A stretch of 64,000 bases of DNA, taken from positions 981,001 to 1,045,000 of the forward strand of contig NZ_CP115159.1 of the NCBI RefSeq assembly GCF_027594425.1, read 5' to 3'. The DNA comes from Zunongwangia sp. HGR-M22 (lineage in GTDB: Bacteria; Bacteroidota; Bacteroidia; Flavobacteriales; Flavobacteriaceae). How positions within the stretch are numbered: position 1 is the first letter of the stretch; each line of letters starts with the position of its first letter. Shown here piece after piece: positions 45,809-54,290 of this stretch. The translations under genes and the position numbers were made by a program. A model generated the notes under the pieces. It made no database searches, was not told where the DNA came from, and saw nothing but the letters and a program-made list of their open reading frames with translations.

Positions 45809-46423
45809 ATGGAATATATAAATTTATTTGTTAGAAGTATTTTCGTAGAAAATATGATTTTTGCCTACTTCTTAGGAATGTGTTCCTATTTAGCAGTGTC
45901 AAAAACAGTGAATACGGCTGTTGGTCTTGGAGCGGCAGTTATCTTTGTACTTACTGTAACGGTGCCTATCAACTTTCTATTAGATCAATACTTATTAAGT
46001 CCTGGTGCATTGGCATGGCTAAGTCCAGAATATGCAAACGTAGATCTTAGTTTCTTAAGTTTTATCATGTTTATTGCAGTTATTGCATCTATGGTACAAT
46101 TAGTAGAGATGATTGTTGAAAAATTTGCTCCTGCTCTTTATGGTGCTTTAGGGATATTTCTTCCACTTATCGCAGTAAACTGTGCGATTTTAGGAGGATC
46201 TCTTTTTATGCAACAAAAGAATTTTGGAGGAATTGGAGAAGCAGTAACTTATGGTTTAGGTAGTGGAATCGGGTGGTTCCTTGCTATTATAGCTATCGCT
46301 GCTATTAGAGAGAAAATAACCTACTCTAATGTTCCTGCACCATTAAAAGGTCTTGGTATTACATTTATCATTACCGGATTAATGGCAATAGGATTTATGA
46401 GTTTTATGGGTATTAAATTATAA
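45809..46423 (+). CDS. nqrE: Na+-translocating NADH:quinone reductase subunit E
   Basis: NqrE is the inverted-topology partner of NqrD, with six helices. The 204 residues begin [20 protein letters not shown] and include [21 protein letters not shown] with one conserved Cys, and [20 protein letters not shown] with the other. Together with the NqrD cysteines these bind the Fe-S centre in the membrane. [15 protein letters not shown] near the C-terminus is also conserved. The gene is embedded in the nqr operon. Confidence 0.97.
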   Translation: MEYINLFVRSIFVENMIFAYFLGMCSYLAVSKTVNTAVGLGAAVIFVLTVTVPINFLLDQYLLSPGALAWLSPEYANVDLSFLSFIMFIAVIASMVQLVEMIVEKFAPALYGALGIFLPLIAVNCAILGGSLFMQQKNFGGIGEAVTYGLGSGIGWFLAIIAIAAIREKITYSNVPAPLKGLGITFIITGLMAIGFMSFMGIKL

Positions 46424-46439
46424 AAGAAAAACAACAACA

Positions 46440-47726
46440 ATGACAGTTATAATTGCAAGTATCGTTGTATTCTTAATTTTGGTTCTTCTTTTAGTTTCTA
46501 TCCTTTTAGGAGCTAAAGCGAAGCTAATACCTTCGGGACCTGTTAAAATTAATGTAAACGGAGAAAAAGATCTAGAAGTAAGTTCAGGTGGAACACTTTT
46601 AGGAACTTTAGGCTCAGAAAAGCTTTTCCTTCCATCTGCCTGTGGTGGAGGTGGTACATGTATTCAGTGTAAGTGTATCGTTAAAGAAGGAGGAGGAACA
46701 CTTTTACCTACAGAAGAGCCGCATTTTACCCGTAAAGAAATAGCTGATGGGTGGAGACTTGGATGCCAGGTAAAAGTAAAGCAGGATATGAAAATTCAGA
46801 TTCCTGAAGAAGTATTTGGTATCAAGAAATGGGAAGCTACTGTAGTGAGAAATTACAATGTTGCTTCTTTCATTAAAGAATTTGTAGTAGAGATTCCAGA
46901 GGATATGGATTACAAAGCTGGTGGTTATATCCAGATTGAAATTCCTAAATGTGAAATTCCTTATAAAGATATCGATATCACAGCGCACCCGGAAGAACAT
47001 GAAACTCCGGATAAATTCCAGGCTGAGTGGGATAAATTTAATTTATGGCCATTAGTGATGAAGAATAATGAAACTGTAGAGCGTGCTTACTCTATGGCTT
47101 CTTATCCTGCGGAAGGACGCGAAATTATGTTGAACGTTCGTATTGCTACCCCGCCATGGGATCGTGGTAAAAACGATTGGATGTCTGTAAATCCTGGTAT
47201 TGCTTCTTCTTATATATTCTCAAGGAAAAAAGGAGATAAAGTAACAATTTCAGGTCCTTACGGTGAATTCTTTATTAACGAAAGTGAGGCAGAAATGCTT
47301 TATGTAGGTGGTGGAGCCGGTATGGCACCAATGCGTTCTCACCTTTATCACCTTTTCCGTACAGTTAAAACTGGAAGAAAAGTGACTTATTGGTATGGTG
47401 GTCGTTCTAAGCGTGAATTGTTTTACACAGAACATTTTAGAGCATTAGAAAGAGATTTTCCTAACTTCAAATTTTATCTTGCCCTTTCAGAACCCATGGA
47501 AGAGGATAACTGGAAAGTAAAAGAAGGTATCGACGGTGAAGGAGACGGATTTGTAGGATTTATTCACCAAGTAGTGATAGATAATTATTTAAGTCATCAT
47601 GACGAACCAGAGGAAATAGAATATTATTTCTGTGGGCCACCATTGATGAACAAAGCAGTGGAGAAGATGACCGAAGATTTTGGAGTTCCAAGAGAGAATG
47701 TAAGATTCGATGATTTTGGAGGTTAA
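46440..47726 (+). CDS. nqrF: Na+-translocating NADH:quinone reductase subunit F
   Basis: NqrF is the NADH-oxidising entry subunit. One N-terminal membrane helix (residues 2-24) precedes a 2Fe-2S ferredoxin domain with ligands Cys68, Cys74, Cys77 and Cys109 ([20 protein letters not shown]). The FAD domain follows with [20 protein letters not shown], then the NADH domain with [18 protein letters not shown] and [16 protein letters not shown]. The 428 residues end in RFDDFGG, the usual terminus. A strong terminator comes 20 bases after the stop and closes the core operon. Confidence 0.98.
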   Translation: MTVIIASIVVFLILVLLLVSILLGAKAKLIPSGPVKINVNGEKDLEVSSGGTLLGTLGSEKLFLPSACGGGGTCIQCKCIVKEGGGTLLPTEEPHFTRKEIADGWRLGCQVKVKQDMKIQIPEEVFGIKKWEATVVRNYNVASFIKEFVVEIPEDMDYKAGGYIQIEIPKCEIPYKDIDITAHPEEHETPDKFQAEWDKFNLWPLVMKNNETVERAYSMASYPAEGREIMLNVRIATPPWDRGKNDWMSVNPGIASSYIFSRKKGDKVTISGPYGEFFINESEAEMLYVGGGAGMAPMRSHLYHLFRTVKTGRKVTYWYGGRSKRELFYTEHFRALERDFPNFKFYLALSEPMEEDNWKVKEGIDGEGDGFVGFIHQVVIDNYLSHHDEPEEIEYYFCGPPLMNKAVEKMTEDFGVPRENVRFDDFGG

Positions 47727-47744
47727 TCCTTAATTAATAGTATA

Positions 47745-47777
47745 AAAAAGCCGACTAATTTTAGTCGGCTTTTTTTA
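47745..47777 (+). terminator. nqr operon terminator
   Basis: GCCGACTA and TAGTCGGC form an 8-bp stem with loop ATTT, preceded by A residues and followed by seven T residues. Confidence 0.92.
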
Positions 47778-47784
47778 TGTCCAA

Positions 47785-47818
47785 TTGGTGTAGCTTTAGG
47801 CATCTATTTGTAATTTTG
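47785..47818 (+). promoter_or_regulatory. Candidate promoter for the 119-aa gene and apbE
   Basis: TAATTTTG at 47811-47818 matches the -7 consensus, with TTG at 47785-47787 upstream (23-base spacer, a little long). It lies just after the nqr terminator and 4 bases before the ATG at 47823, so the mRNA would be nearly leaderless. Confidence 0.35.
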
Positions 47819-47822
47819 TACT

Positions 47823-48182
47823 ATGGCGAACGAATTGACAAAACAAGAACTACATAACCTTGCAATGAATGTAGTTGGGGAAGATTTGGAGAAGAATGGA
47901 TACGAATTTCTTGGCGTAAATAGTAGTATAAAAGCAAATCCGCAATTTGTAGCTTTAAAAAATAAAAAGCTTCATTTTGTTGTTGTTCGGGCTATTCAGT
48001 ATCCTAAGAATCCTAAAGTTATGGATAGAATCTATATGGAAACCATGAAAGATCATGCGTCTAAATTTGAGGCTCGTGCTTTTTATGCCGGGGTAGGAAT
48101 CGCAAATGCTAAAGATTACGAATTACCAGTAACTCACGATGATAATTATATAATAAACTATGATGGTTGGCAAGAAGTTTAA
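47823..48182 (+). CDS. Conserved small protein between nqrF and apbE, 119 aa
   Basis: I recall flavobacterial homologues in this position, sometimes mislabelled as an NqrF subunit, but this protein has neither the ferredoxin cysteines nor a flavin domain. It is soluble and mixed alpha/beta: helical start (TKQELHNLAMNVVGEDLEKNG), then strands (PQFVALKNKKLHFVVVRAIQY) and a conserved-looking FYAGVGIANAKDYELPV. Its end overlaps the apbE start by 23 bases, so the two are coupled. A role in Na+-NQR maturation is inferred from position only. Confidence 0.75.
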   Translation: MANELTKQELHNLAMNVVGEDLEKNGYEFLGVNSSIKANPQFVALKNKKLHFVVVRAIQYPKNPKVMDRIYMETMKDHASKFEARAFYAGVGIANAKDYELPVTHDDNYIINYDGWQEV

Positions 48183-49188
48183 ATTTACAGTACTAACAAT
48201 AATAATTGGCCTATTATTAATTGGATGTGAGGGAAACGAATTTGAAGAAAAGAATTACTCGGGATCTGCATTAGGAACTACCTATCATATTAAAATCTTT
48301 ACCGGTAAAGAAGATTTAAAAGTTGATAAAGGTCTTGATAGTATTTTTCAGGTTATCAATAAGTCTTTGAGTACTTACTGGAAAGATTCAGATATTACAC
48401 TTATAAATAAAGGAGTAGATTCTATTATAGTAGACGAGAACTTTAAAAGAGTTTTCAAAGGGTCTAAAAAGATCTATGAGGAAACCGATGGATATTTTGA
48501 TCCAACGGTTGGAAATTTGGTTAATGCCTATGGTTTTGGACCGGATAAACGTTTAGAGCGTTTGCAAGATCAAACAATAGATTCATTATTGAAATATGTT
48601 GGCTTAGATAAAATTCAGTTATCTTCTGAAGGAAAAATTATAAAGCAAGATCCTGAAATTTATCTCGATTTTAATGCGATCGCAAAAGGATACACATTAG
48701 ATGTTATCGCCGAATTTTTTGATCATCTTGGGGTAAAGAACTATTTAATTGAATTGGGTGGAGAATTAGTAAGTAGGGGAGAGCATATCACTAAACAGAA
48801 ACCTTTTGTCGTGGCCATAGACGACCCAAGACAGGAAGAAGGTGAAAGAACCTTTCAGGCAACATTAGAGCTTAAAAATAAGGCCATGGCTACTTCTGGT
48901 AATTATAGAAAATTTAGAATAGATTCTATTACTGGAGAACGATTTGTACATACTATAAATCCGCTTACGGGTAAACCAGAAAGAAGTAATTTGTTAAGTG
49001 TATCTGTACTTGCTGAAAATTGTATGTTGGCTGATGGTTATGCCACAGCATTTATGGCTCTTGGTTTAGAAAAGTCTAAAAAAGTTGCAGCGAAATTAGA
49101 TAATATCGATGTATATCTTATTTATGCTGAAAATGATTCAACTAAGGTGTATACTTCAGAAGGTTTTAGTAAAGTTTTACTCGATTAA
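48160..49188 (+). CDS. apbE: FAD:protein FMN transferase ApbE
   Basis: ApbE hydrolyses FAD and links the FMN half to the Thr of SGAT-type motifs in NqrB and NqrC through a phosphoester bond. The 342-residue protein is a lipoprotein (signal ending LLLIGC), so it acts on the periplasmic face where those flavins are. Family blocks are YSGSALGTTYHIKIF, YFDPTVGNLVNAYGFGP, LDFNAIAKGYTLDVIAEF, YLIELGGELVSRG, MATSGNYRKF and HTINPLTGKP with the metal-binding Asp in MLADGYATAFMALG. ATG at 48160 is followed at once by a second ATG, either of which may be used. Confidence 0.96.
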   Translation: MMVGKKFKFTVLTIIIGLLLIGCEGNEFEEKNYSGSALGTTYHIKIFTGKEDLKVDKGLDSIFQVINKSLSTYWKDSDITLINKGVDSIIVDENFKRVFKGSKKIYEETDGYFDPTVGNLVNAYGFGPDKRLERLQDQTIDSLLKYVGLDKIQLSSEGKIIKQDPEIYLDFNAIAKGYTLDVIAEFFDHLGVKNYLIELGGELVSRGEHITKQKPFVVAIDDPRQEEGERTFQATLELKNKAMATSGNYRKFRIDSITGERFVHTINPLTGKPERSNLLSVSVLAENCMLADGYATAFMALGLEKSKKVAAKLDNIDVYLIYAENDSTKVYTSEGFSKVLLD

Positions 49189-49952
49189 ACCTTTTTGCAA
49201 ACGGGAATAATTTCTCCTTTAGCTAAACGATATTTATCAACTTCTTCTGAAGAAATTTCATCGGTATAATCGACTTCATCAACGCTAAAGCCTATGCTTC
49301 TTAGTTTGTCGAAATAATCCCTACCGTAGACACGTACATGGTCGTATTGTCCAAAAATGCGTGTTCTTTCTTTAGGATCGGTGATACTATCATCTTCAAA
49401 AGTAGTTGCTCTATCTAATTCTTGCGGAATTTGTAAAATTGCGGTTCCACCAGGCTTTAGAACGCGGAAAATTTCCTGCATGGCTTTCGTATCATCTGGA
49501 ATATGCTCCAATACGTGATTACATAATATAAAATCATATTGGCCATTTTTGAATGGTAAATTACAGATATCAGCTTTTACATCTGCTAATGGCGAGTTAA
49601 GATCTGTTGTGGTATAATCAAGATTCTTTAGTTTTCTGAATCTTTTATAGAAAGCCTGTTCAGGAGCAAAATGTAATACCTTGATATCGGCTTTAAAGAA
49701 ATTAGTTTCTTGCTTTAAATATAGCCATAAAAGCCTGTGACGTTCTAATGATAAGGTAGAAGGCGACAATACATTTTCCCTTTGATGCTCGTAGCCGTAA
49801 GGTAAAAACTTTTTGAAGCTTTTACCATCAATAGGATCTGTGTAAGTATTACCCTTTAAGGTTAGTACCAAAAAAGGCTTAACAAAATAGCTAAGACGTA
49901 TTAATAACGGTCTTGGGACTGTATTGAGAATTTTTTTAAAAAGCTTTTTCAT
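49185..49952 (-). CDS. Class I SAM-dependent methyltransferase
   Basis: The 255-residue protein has an unusual N-terminal part of about 80 residues (TVPRPLLIRLSYFVKPFLVL, then SFKKFLPYGYEHQRENVLSPS) and a Rossmann methyltransferase core: VLHFAPEQAFYKRFRKL for the first motif, YTTTDLNSPLADVKADI for the second, FDFILCNHVLEHIPDDTK-like motif 4 and VLKPGGTAILQIPQE for motif 5. The first motif replaces the usual GxGxG with FAPE. The substrate is unknown. The stop overlaps the convergent apbE stop by 4 bases. Confidence 0.82.
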   Translation of the reverse strand: MKKLFKKILNTVPRPLLIRLSYFVKPFLVLTLKGNTYTDPIDGKSFKKFLPYGYEHQRENVLSPSTLSLERHRLLWLYLKQETNFFKADIKVLHFAPEQAFYKRFRKLKNLDYTTTDLNSPLADVKADICNLPFKNGQYDFILCNHVLEHIPDDTKAMQEIFRVLKPGGTAILQIPQELDRATTFEDDSITDPKERTRIFGQYDHVRVYGRDYFDKLRSIGFSVDEVDYTDEISSEEVDKYRLAKGEIIPVCKKV

Positions 49953-50019
49953 TAATTAATATCTTTCCGGAGCCAAAGATATTGAAATTATAGGCTTTTA
50001 TAGGGATTTTATATCGAAT

Positions 50020-50586
50020 CTAAACTTCGATATCTCCCCAATTCTCGCCAGATTTAATTCGGTATAACTGCATTTCTGAAACACCAAACTGTTTCGCAAG
50101 AACCCGAATTCTTGTTTTTCTGTTTGGATCTAAAAGTTTCTTTTTAAGAATAACAGCTTGTGCATAAGTTAATTTAGAATACGACGTTACTTTTCTAAGC
50201 TTCCGTTTTTTCTTGTTTTCTTTTACACTAGGGCTATTATATTGATGTGCTACCCACTCTTCTTTAGTAGCCCAAGCAATATTTTCGACGCGATTATCGT
50301 CTTTTTCAAAGTTTTTATGAATCACATACTTATCACCTTCTTTTTTATCCAGAAATAATTCTGCTACTATACGGTGTATGTAATATGTCTTGGATTTTCC
50401 AGACTTCAACTTTACAGCGAAATTGAGGTAACCGCCAACACGGCCACCACGCATTAATTCGCCTTCTTCTTTGTTTTTAAGGAAGCTTACCAGTCTACCG
50501 TAATTAGATACTTTGTAGACAAAACGGTCTTCCCATTCTTCTTTGTGTAGGGTTTTCCAAACCTCTCCTCTGAAATTTTTAATCAT
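50020..50586 (-). CDS. NUMOD4/HNH endonuclease-like protein with C-terminal HTH
   Basis: The ATG at 50586 (188 residues) begins 8 bases inside the end of map; an ATG farther upstream would add ten residues. Domains in order: NUMOD4 (about 8-45, RFVYKVSNYGRLVSF), an HNH-type nuclease core (about 67-112, YYIHRIVAELFLD, VIHKNFEKDDNRVENIAWAT) and a helix-turn-helix (LTYAQAVILKKKLLD, VLAKQFGVSEMQLYRIKSG). This is the layout of phage and homing-type HNH enzymes. One catalytic His and the Asn are visible, but the first HN pair of the nuclease is not clear, so activity is uncertain. Its setting in a housekeeping operon is unexpected. Confidence 0.8.
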   Translation of the reverse strand: MIKNFRGEVWKTLHKEEWEDRFVYKVSNYGRLVSFLKNKEEGELMRGGRVGGYLNFAVKLKSGKSKTYYIHRIVAELFLDKKEGDKYVIHKNFEKDDNRVENIAWATKEEWVAHQYNSPSVKENKKKRKLRKVTSYSKLTYAQAVILKKKLLDPNRKTRIRVLAKQFGVSEMQLYRIKSGENWGDIEV

Positions 50587-51394
50587 AGGTTTTTGCTCTA
50601 AATTCATCTTCTTCATTACTCTCTATGCCTAAAGCATCATAGATATAACTGAAGGTAGACAACAGCTCCGGTTTGCCGTCAATTAAAGCTACGTCATGTT
50701 CAAAATGAGCACTTGGTTTATTATCTGCAGTTAAAATAGTCCAGCCATCGGGAAGCTGTTTTATACGACGTGTACCTAAATTAGTCATAGGCTCGATCGC
50801 AACGACCATTCCTTCTACAAACTTTTTTCCTCGACCTCGTTTGCCATAATTCGGCATTTCAGGGTCTTCATGCATATTAGCGCCAAGGCCGTGGCCAACA
50901 AGCTCACGAACAACTCCGTAGCCATGGTCTTCAGTATATTTCTGAATGGCATAGCCAACATCACCGACGCGATTGCCGGCTTTAAATTCTCTTATTCCTA
51001 TATAAAGTGATTCTTTAGTTACTTCCAAGAGTTTTTGTGTTTCAGGGGCAATTTCTCCAACTGCGAAAGTATAGGCATGGTCTCCGTAGAAACCATTTTT
51101 TAAAGCACCACAATCAATAGAAATAATATCACCTTCCTCAAGGGGAGTATCGCTAGGAATCCCGTGCACTACTTGCGCATTAGGACTCATACATAATGAA
51201 TTTGGGAAATCATACATTCCCAAAAAGCCAGGGTGGGCTCCATGGTCTTTAATAAACTCTTCAGCCAGTTTATCTAACTGTAAGGTAGTTACTCCAGGTT
51301 TTACCTCTGGCGCTAACATACCAAGAGTTTTCGATACGATTTGTGCGCTTTCACGCATTAATTCAATCTCTTCCCTTGTCTTAGGTATAATCAT
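50579..51394 (-). CDS. map: Type I methionine aminopeptidase
   Basis: The enzyme removes the initiator methionine from new proteins. The 271-residue protein shows the pita-bread fold with its five metal ligands in order: Asp in ISIDCGAL, Asp in FYGDHAYTFAVGE, His in VGHGLGANMHEDPEMPN, Glu in VVAIEPMTNLG and Glu near the end in HFEHDVALIDGKPELLS. VVHGIPSDTPLEEGD supplies the substrate-pocket His. It is not in the usual secY-map-infA cluster; here it sits upstream of an HNH-type gene with an 8-base overlap and downstream of a HAD hydrolase gene. Confidence 0.96.
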   Translation of the reverse strand: MIIPKTREEIELMRESAQIVSKTLGMLAPEVKPGVTTLQLDKLAEEFIKDHGAHPGFLGMYDFPNSLCMSPNAQVVHGIPSDTPLEEGDIISIDCGALKNGFYGDHAYTFAVGEIAPETQKLLEVTKESLYIGIREFKAGNRVGDVGYAIQKYTEDHGYGVVRELVGHGLGANMHEDPEMPNYGKRGRGKKFVEGMVVAIEPMTNLGTRRIKQLPDGWTILTADNKPSAHFEHDVALIDGKPELLSTFSYIYDALGIESNEEDEFRAKTYD

Positions 51395-51406
51395 CAGTAT
51401 TAATCT

Positions 51407-51817
51407 TTATAATCTACCGAAAAATCGGCTTTTTTTCTTTTTACTAGTTTGTTTTGCTTTGCTAGATTCGTCGCTAGAGAGCATTTGATATATTTCTCCC
51501 CAACCAAGCATGCCACCAATATTACGATCATCAATAAAAATGTCTGCTAAAATCTTCCGACTTAAACTTTCATCGTAATTTTCTTCAGGATAGCTTTTAT
51601 TAATGGCATAGAATACAATACCATTTTTTTTACAAAAGCTTACGGCTTCATCTAAACGTGAGCCTTTACGGTAAGTCCATAGAATAAGGTTATGCCCATC
51701 GTCTTGAAGCTTTTTTAATGTTTCAAAAGCAAACAATAAGGGCTTTCCTATGTCTGGGTACTTATTTTCTACAATAGTACCATCAAAATCTATCGCTATT
51801 GTTAGTGTAGGGGGCAT
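51407..51817 (-). CDS. Small HAD-superfamily hydrolase (BT0820-like)
   Basis: The preferred ATG at 51817 puts the nucleophile motif IAIDFDGTIV near the N-terminus; an upstream ATG at 51829 adds four residues. LILWTYRKGSRLDEAV holds motif II (Thr), and ADIFIDDRNIGG the acidic motif IV. The cap domain is missing, so this is a minimal 136-residue member, of the type solved as BT0820 from Bacteroides. The phosphate substrate is unknown. The C-terminus is basic (KQTSKKKKSRFF). It is 12 bases upstream of map and likely in the same transcript. Confidence 0.82.
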   Translation of the reverse strand: MPPTLTIAIDFDGTIVENKYPDIGKPLLFAFETLKKLQDDGHNLILWTYRKGSRLDEAVSFCKKNGIVFYAINKSYPEENYDESLSRKILADIFIDDRNIGGMLGWGEIYQMLSSDESSKAKQTSKKKKSRFFGRL

Positions 51818-51872
51818 AACGTTCAGCAAAATTAAATGAATAACAGCTAATTATCCGTTTTTAAATACTTAT

Positions 51873-52421
51873 TTATTCGGCGTAAGAATTGGCGTAATCT
51901 TCTCCGCTAACGATTTTAGCGATATCTTCTTCTAAACTTTTCTGAGCAAATTCTACAAATCGATTTACTTCTTTACCATTTTTATAGAATATCATGGTCG
52001 GAACGCGATTTAGATTTACTTTCTCTTCGTATTTTTCTGGAGTAGATTTGCTATAATCTACCGCTACAGCTTCCAATTTGCTCATGTCGTAATTCGCCTC
52101 GTCCAAAATTTTAAAAAATCTTGGAGTTTCTCTTTTGCTATCACCACACCAAGTACCCATAAAGATTTTAATCTCGTAATCATTAATATTTTCTTTGATG
52201 GTAGCCATAGCATCCTCTTGTGGTGAAAACTGTTTGTAGCGAGGCTCAAACCACGAAGAATAAGGCTTTTGCATAAGATCAGCTTTTTCGAACTTTCCTA
52301 GAAGCATACTTTGCTGAACGGTCGTATTTTCTGCCGTACCGGTGCTATTCTTGCTATTACTATTTACTATACTGCCGCACCCTAAAAGTACGGCAGCTAG
52401 AAATGGAATAAATTTTATCAT
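51873..52421 (-). CDS. Thioredoxin-fold lipoprotein with CxxS site
   Basis: The signal peptide MIKFIPFLAAVLLGC ends in a lipobox, so Cys15 should be lipidated and the protein placed on the outer face of a membrane. The thioredoxin domain begins near residue 70: IKIFMGTWCGDSKRETPRFF. The active site is WCGDS, a single-Cys (CxxS) form rather than CxxC. The cis-proline loop is RVPTMIFYKNGKEVNRFV. One-Cys forms usually act by mixed disulfides or as isomerase-like factors; this is inferred. It lies between gpmI and the HAD gene. Confidence 0.83.
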   Translation of the reverse strand: MIKFIPFLAAVLLGCGSIVNSNSKNSTGTAENTTVQQSMLLGKFEKADLMQKPYSSWFEPRYKQFSPQEDAMATIKENINDYEIKIFMGTWCGDSKRETPRFFKILDEANYDMSKLEAVAVDYSKSTPEKYEEKVNLNRVPTMIFYKNGKEVNRFVEFAQKSLEEDIAKIVSGEDYANSYAE

Positions 52422-52432
52422 TATGTTTTGAT

Positions 52433-53953
52433 TTAATCTACAAGGGAATCTTGCGTCATTAATTCTGGCTTTTCTATCCCCATTAATTTTAATATTGTTG
52501 GCGCAATATCACCTAATTTACCACTTTTAATTTCTTTAATATCTTTATCTAAAAGAATTAAAGGCACTGGATTCGTAGTATGCGCTGTATTTGGTGAACC
52601 ATCTTCATTAATCATTGTTTCACTGTTACCGTGATCTGCAATAACAATTACTGAGTAATCATTATCCATAGCAGCTGTGCAAACGTCTTTAGCACATTCA
52701 TCTACTGTTTCGCAGGCTTTAACGGCAGCCTCAAAAACTCCTGTGTGACCAACCATGTCTGGATTTGCAAAGTTTAAGCAAATAAAATCAGCCGATTTTT
52801 TATTCAATTCAGGAATAATTTTATCTCTAATTTCATAAGCACTCATTTCTGGTTGCAAGTCGTAAGTAGCAACTTTTGGAGAATTACACATAATTCTACT
52901 TTCTCCTTTAAAAGGTTCTTCTCGACCACCAGAAAAGAAAAAAGTTACATGTGGATATTTTTCAGTTTCAGCAATTCTGATTTGCTTTTTACCGACATAC
53001 TCCAGAACTTCTCCTAGGGTACTTTTAATGTTATCCTTTTTGAAAATCACATTGATATTTTCAAAGCTGTCATCATATTTTGTTAAAGTAACGTAATAAA
53101 ATGGCATTTTCTTCATTTCATACTCCGGGAAGTCGTCTTGACTTAATGCCTGAGTAAGTTGGCGTCCACGGTCTGTTCTAAAATTGAAAAATATCACTAC
53201 GTCCTTTTCATTTAATTTAGCAACAGGCGTGCCATCTTTTTTAGTCACAACGATAGGCTCTATAAATTCATCACTTATATCGTTATCATAACTTTCTTGT
53301 ACAGCCTGTACTGGATCTTGTGTTTTCTTACCTTCTCCTTTAACAATCAGGTCGTAAGCTTTTTCTACACGTTCCCAACGCTTATCACGATCCATCGCAA
53401 AATAGCGTCCAATAATAGAAGCTAATTCTCCATTAGTTTTATCTAAATGTTGTTGGATTTCTTCTACAAAACCTTTTCCTGAATGTGGATCTACATCACG
53501 CCCATCTGTAAATGCGTGCAGATATTTATTCTTTATTCCGTAGTTTTCAGCAGCGGTTAAAAGTCCTTTTATATGATTGATATGTGAATGAACACCACCA
53601 TTGCTTAAAAGCCCCATAAAGTGTATAGGCTTATCGTTTTTCTTGGCATATTCAAAAGCTTCACGTAAAGCAGGCTCCTCTATAAGGGATTCATTTTTTA
53701 CTGCCTGGTTTATTTTTACAAGATCCTGGTATACTACACGACCGGCACCCAAATTCATGTGGCCAACTTCACTATTACCCATTTGTCCTTCAGGGAGACC
53801 AACGTTCATACCGTCAGTTCTAAGTTGTGCGTGAGGATATTTTTCTGAAATTTCGTCTATGAATGGAGTTTTGGCTTTTGCTACGGCAGAAACTTCTGCA
53901 TTTTGAGTTTGTCCCCAACCGTCCAAAATCATTAATAATACCTTCTTATTCAT
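52433..53953 (-). CDS. gpmI: 2,3-Bisphosphoglycerate-independent phosphoglycerate mutase
   Basis: The enzyme interconverts 3- and 2-phosphoglycerate in glycolysis using two metal ions. The ATG at 53953 gives MNKKVLLMILDGWG and 506 residues, the usual length; an upstream ATG adds 29 unlikely residues. The phosphoserine site is MGNSEVGHMNLGAGR, and metal ligands lie in MILDGWG, FNFRTDRGRQLTQAL, FANPDMVGHTG, VIVIADHGNSETM and NTAHTTNPVPLIL. It is the first gene of a run of minus-strand genes that ends with the HNH gene. Its 5' leader has a 16-bp direct repeat. Confidence 0.96.
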   Translation of the reverse strand: MNKKVLLMILDGWGQTQNAEVSAVAKAKTPFIDEISEKYPHAQLRTDGMNVGLPEGQMGNSEVGHMNLGAGRVVYQDLVKINQAVKNESLIEEPALREAFEYAKKNDKPIHFMGLLSNGGVHSHINHIKGLLTAAENYGIKNKYLHAFTDGRDVDPHSGKGFVEEIQQHLDKTNGELASIIGRYFAMDRDKRWERVEKAYDLIVKGEGKKTQDPVQAVQESYDNDISDEFIEPIVVTKKDGTPVAKLNEKDVVIFFNFRTDRGRQLTQALSQDDFPEYEMKKMPFYYVTLTKYDDSFENINVIFKKDNIKSTLGEVLEYVGKKQIRIAETEKYPHVTFFFSGGREEPFKGESRIMCNSPKVATYDLQPEMSAYEIRDKIIPELNKKSADFICLNFANPDMVGHTGVFEAAVKACETVDECAKDVCTAAMDNDYSVIVIADHGNSETMINEDGSPNTAHTTNPVPLILLDKDIKEIKSGKLGDIAPTILKLMGIEKPELMTQDSLVD

Positions 53954-54290
53954 TGTTTGGTGTAAATTTTTGATAAATATAAAAACAAAATAAATTTTTG
54001 ATAAATGCTCTGACCTTAATGTTTTATTAAAGTTAAGCACTTTTTGACGAATAAAATTGACAACTAAGAATAAAACTTTACGAAAACGTTATAAAATCAT
54101 AAGAATTCGATATTGGAAAGAAATTAAGAGCTTCGTAATTCGAAATTTAACATTTCTTGGCGCAGCTTTTGTAATATTTCATTAAAATCAACGTTAATAA
54201 AATTCATTCGTGTCTCTTTTGATTTCAAGAGATAAAATGGTAAACATCAAATAATTATCCTATAAATTGTTAGGGTTTATTATTTTTTGT
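53954..54290. other. 337-bp intergenic region with a 16-bp direct repeat
   Basis: The sequence TAAATTTTTGATAAAT occurs at 53963-53978 and again at 53991-54006, in the gpmI leader. The rest is AT-rich and holds the promoters of gpmI (leftward) and the L,D-transpeptidase gene (rightward), but no gene that I can support. Confidence 0.5.
53963..54006. repeat. 16-bp direct repeat in the gpmI leader
   Basis: TAAATTTTTGATAAAT occurs twice with a 28-bp period, 10 to 53 bases upstream of the gpmI ATG. It may be an operator or a chance AT-rich duplication. Confidence 0.5.
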
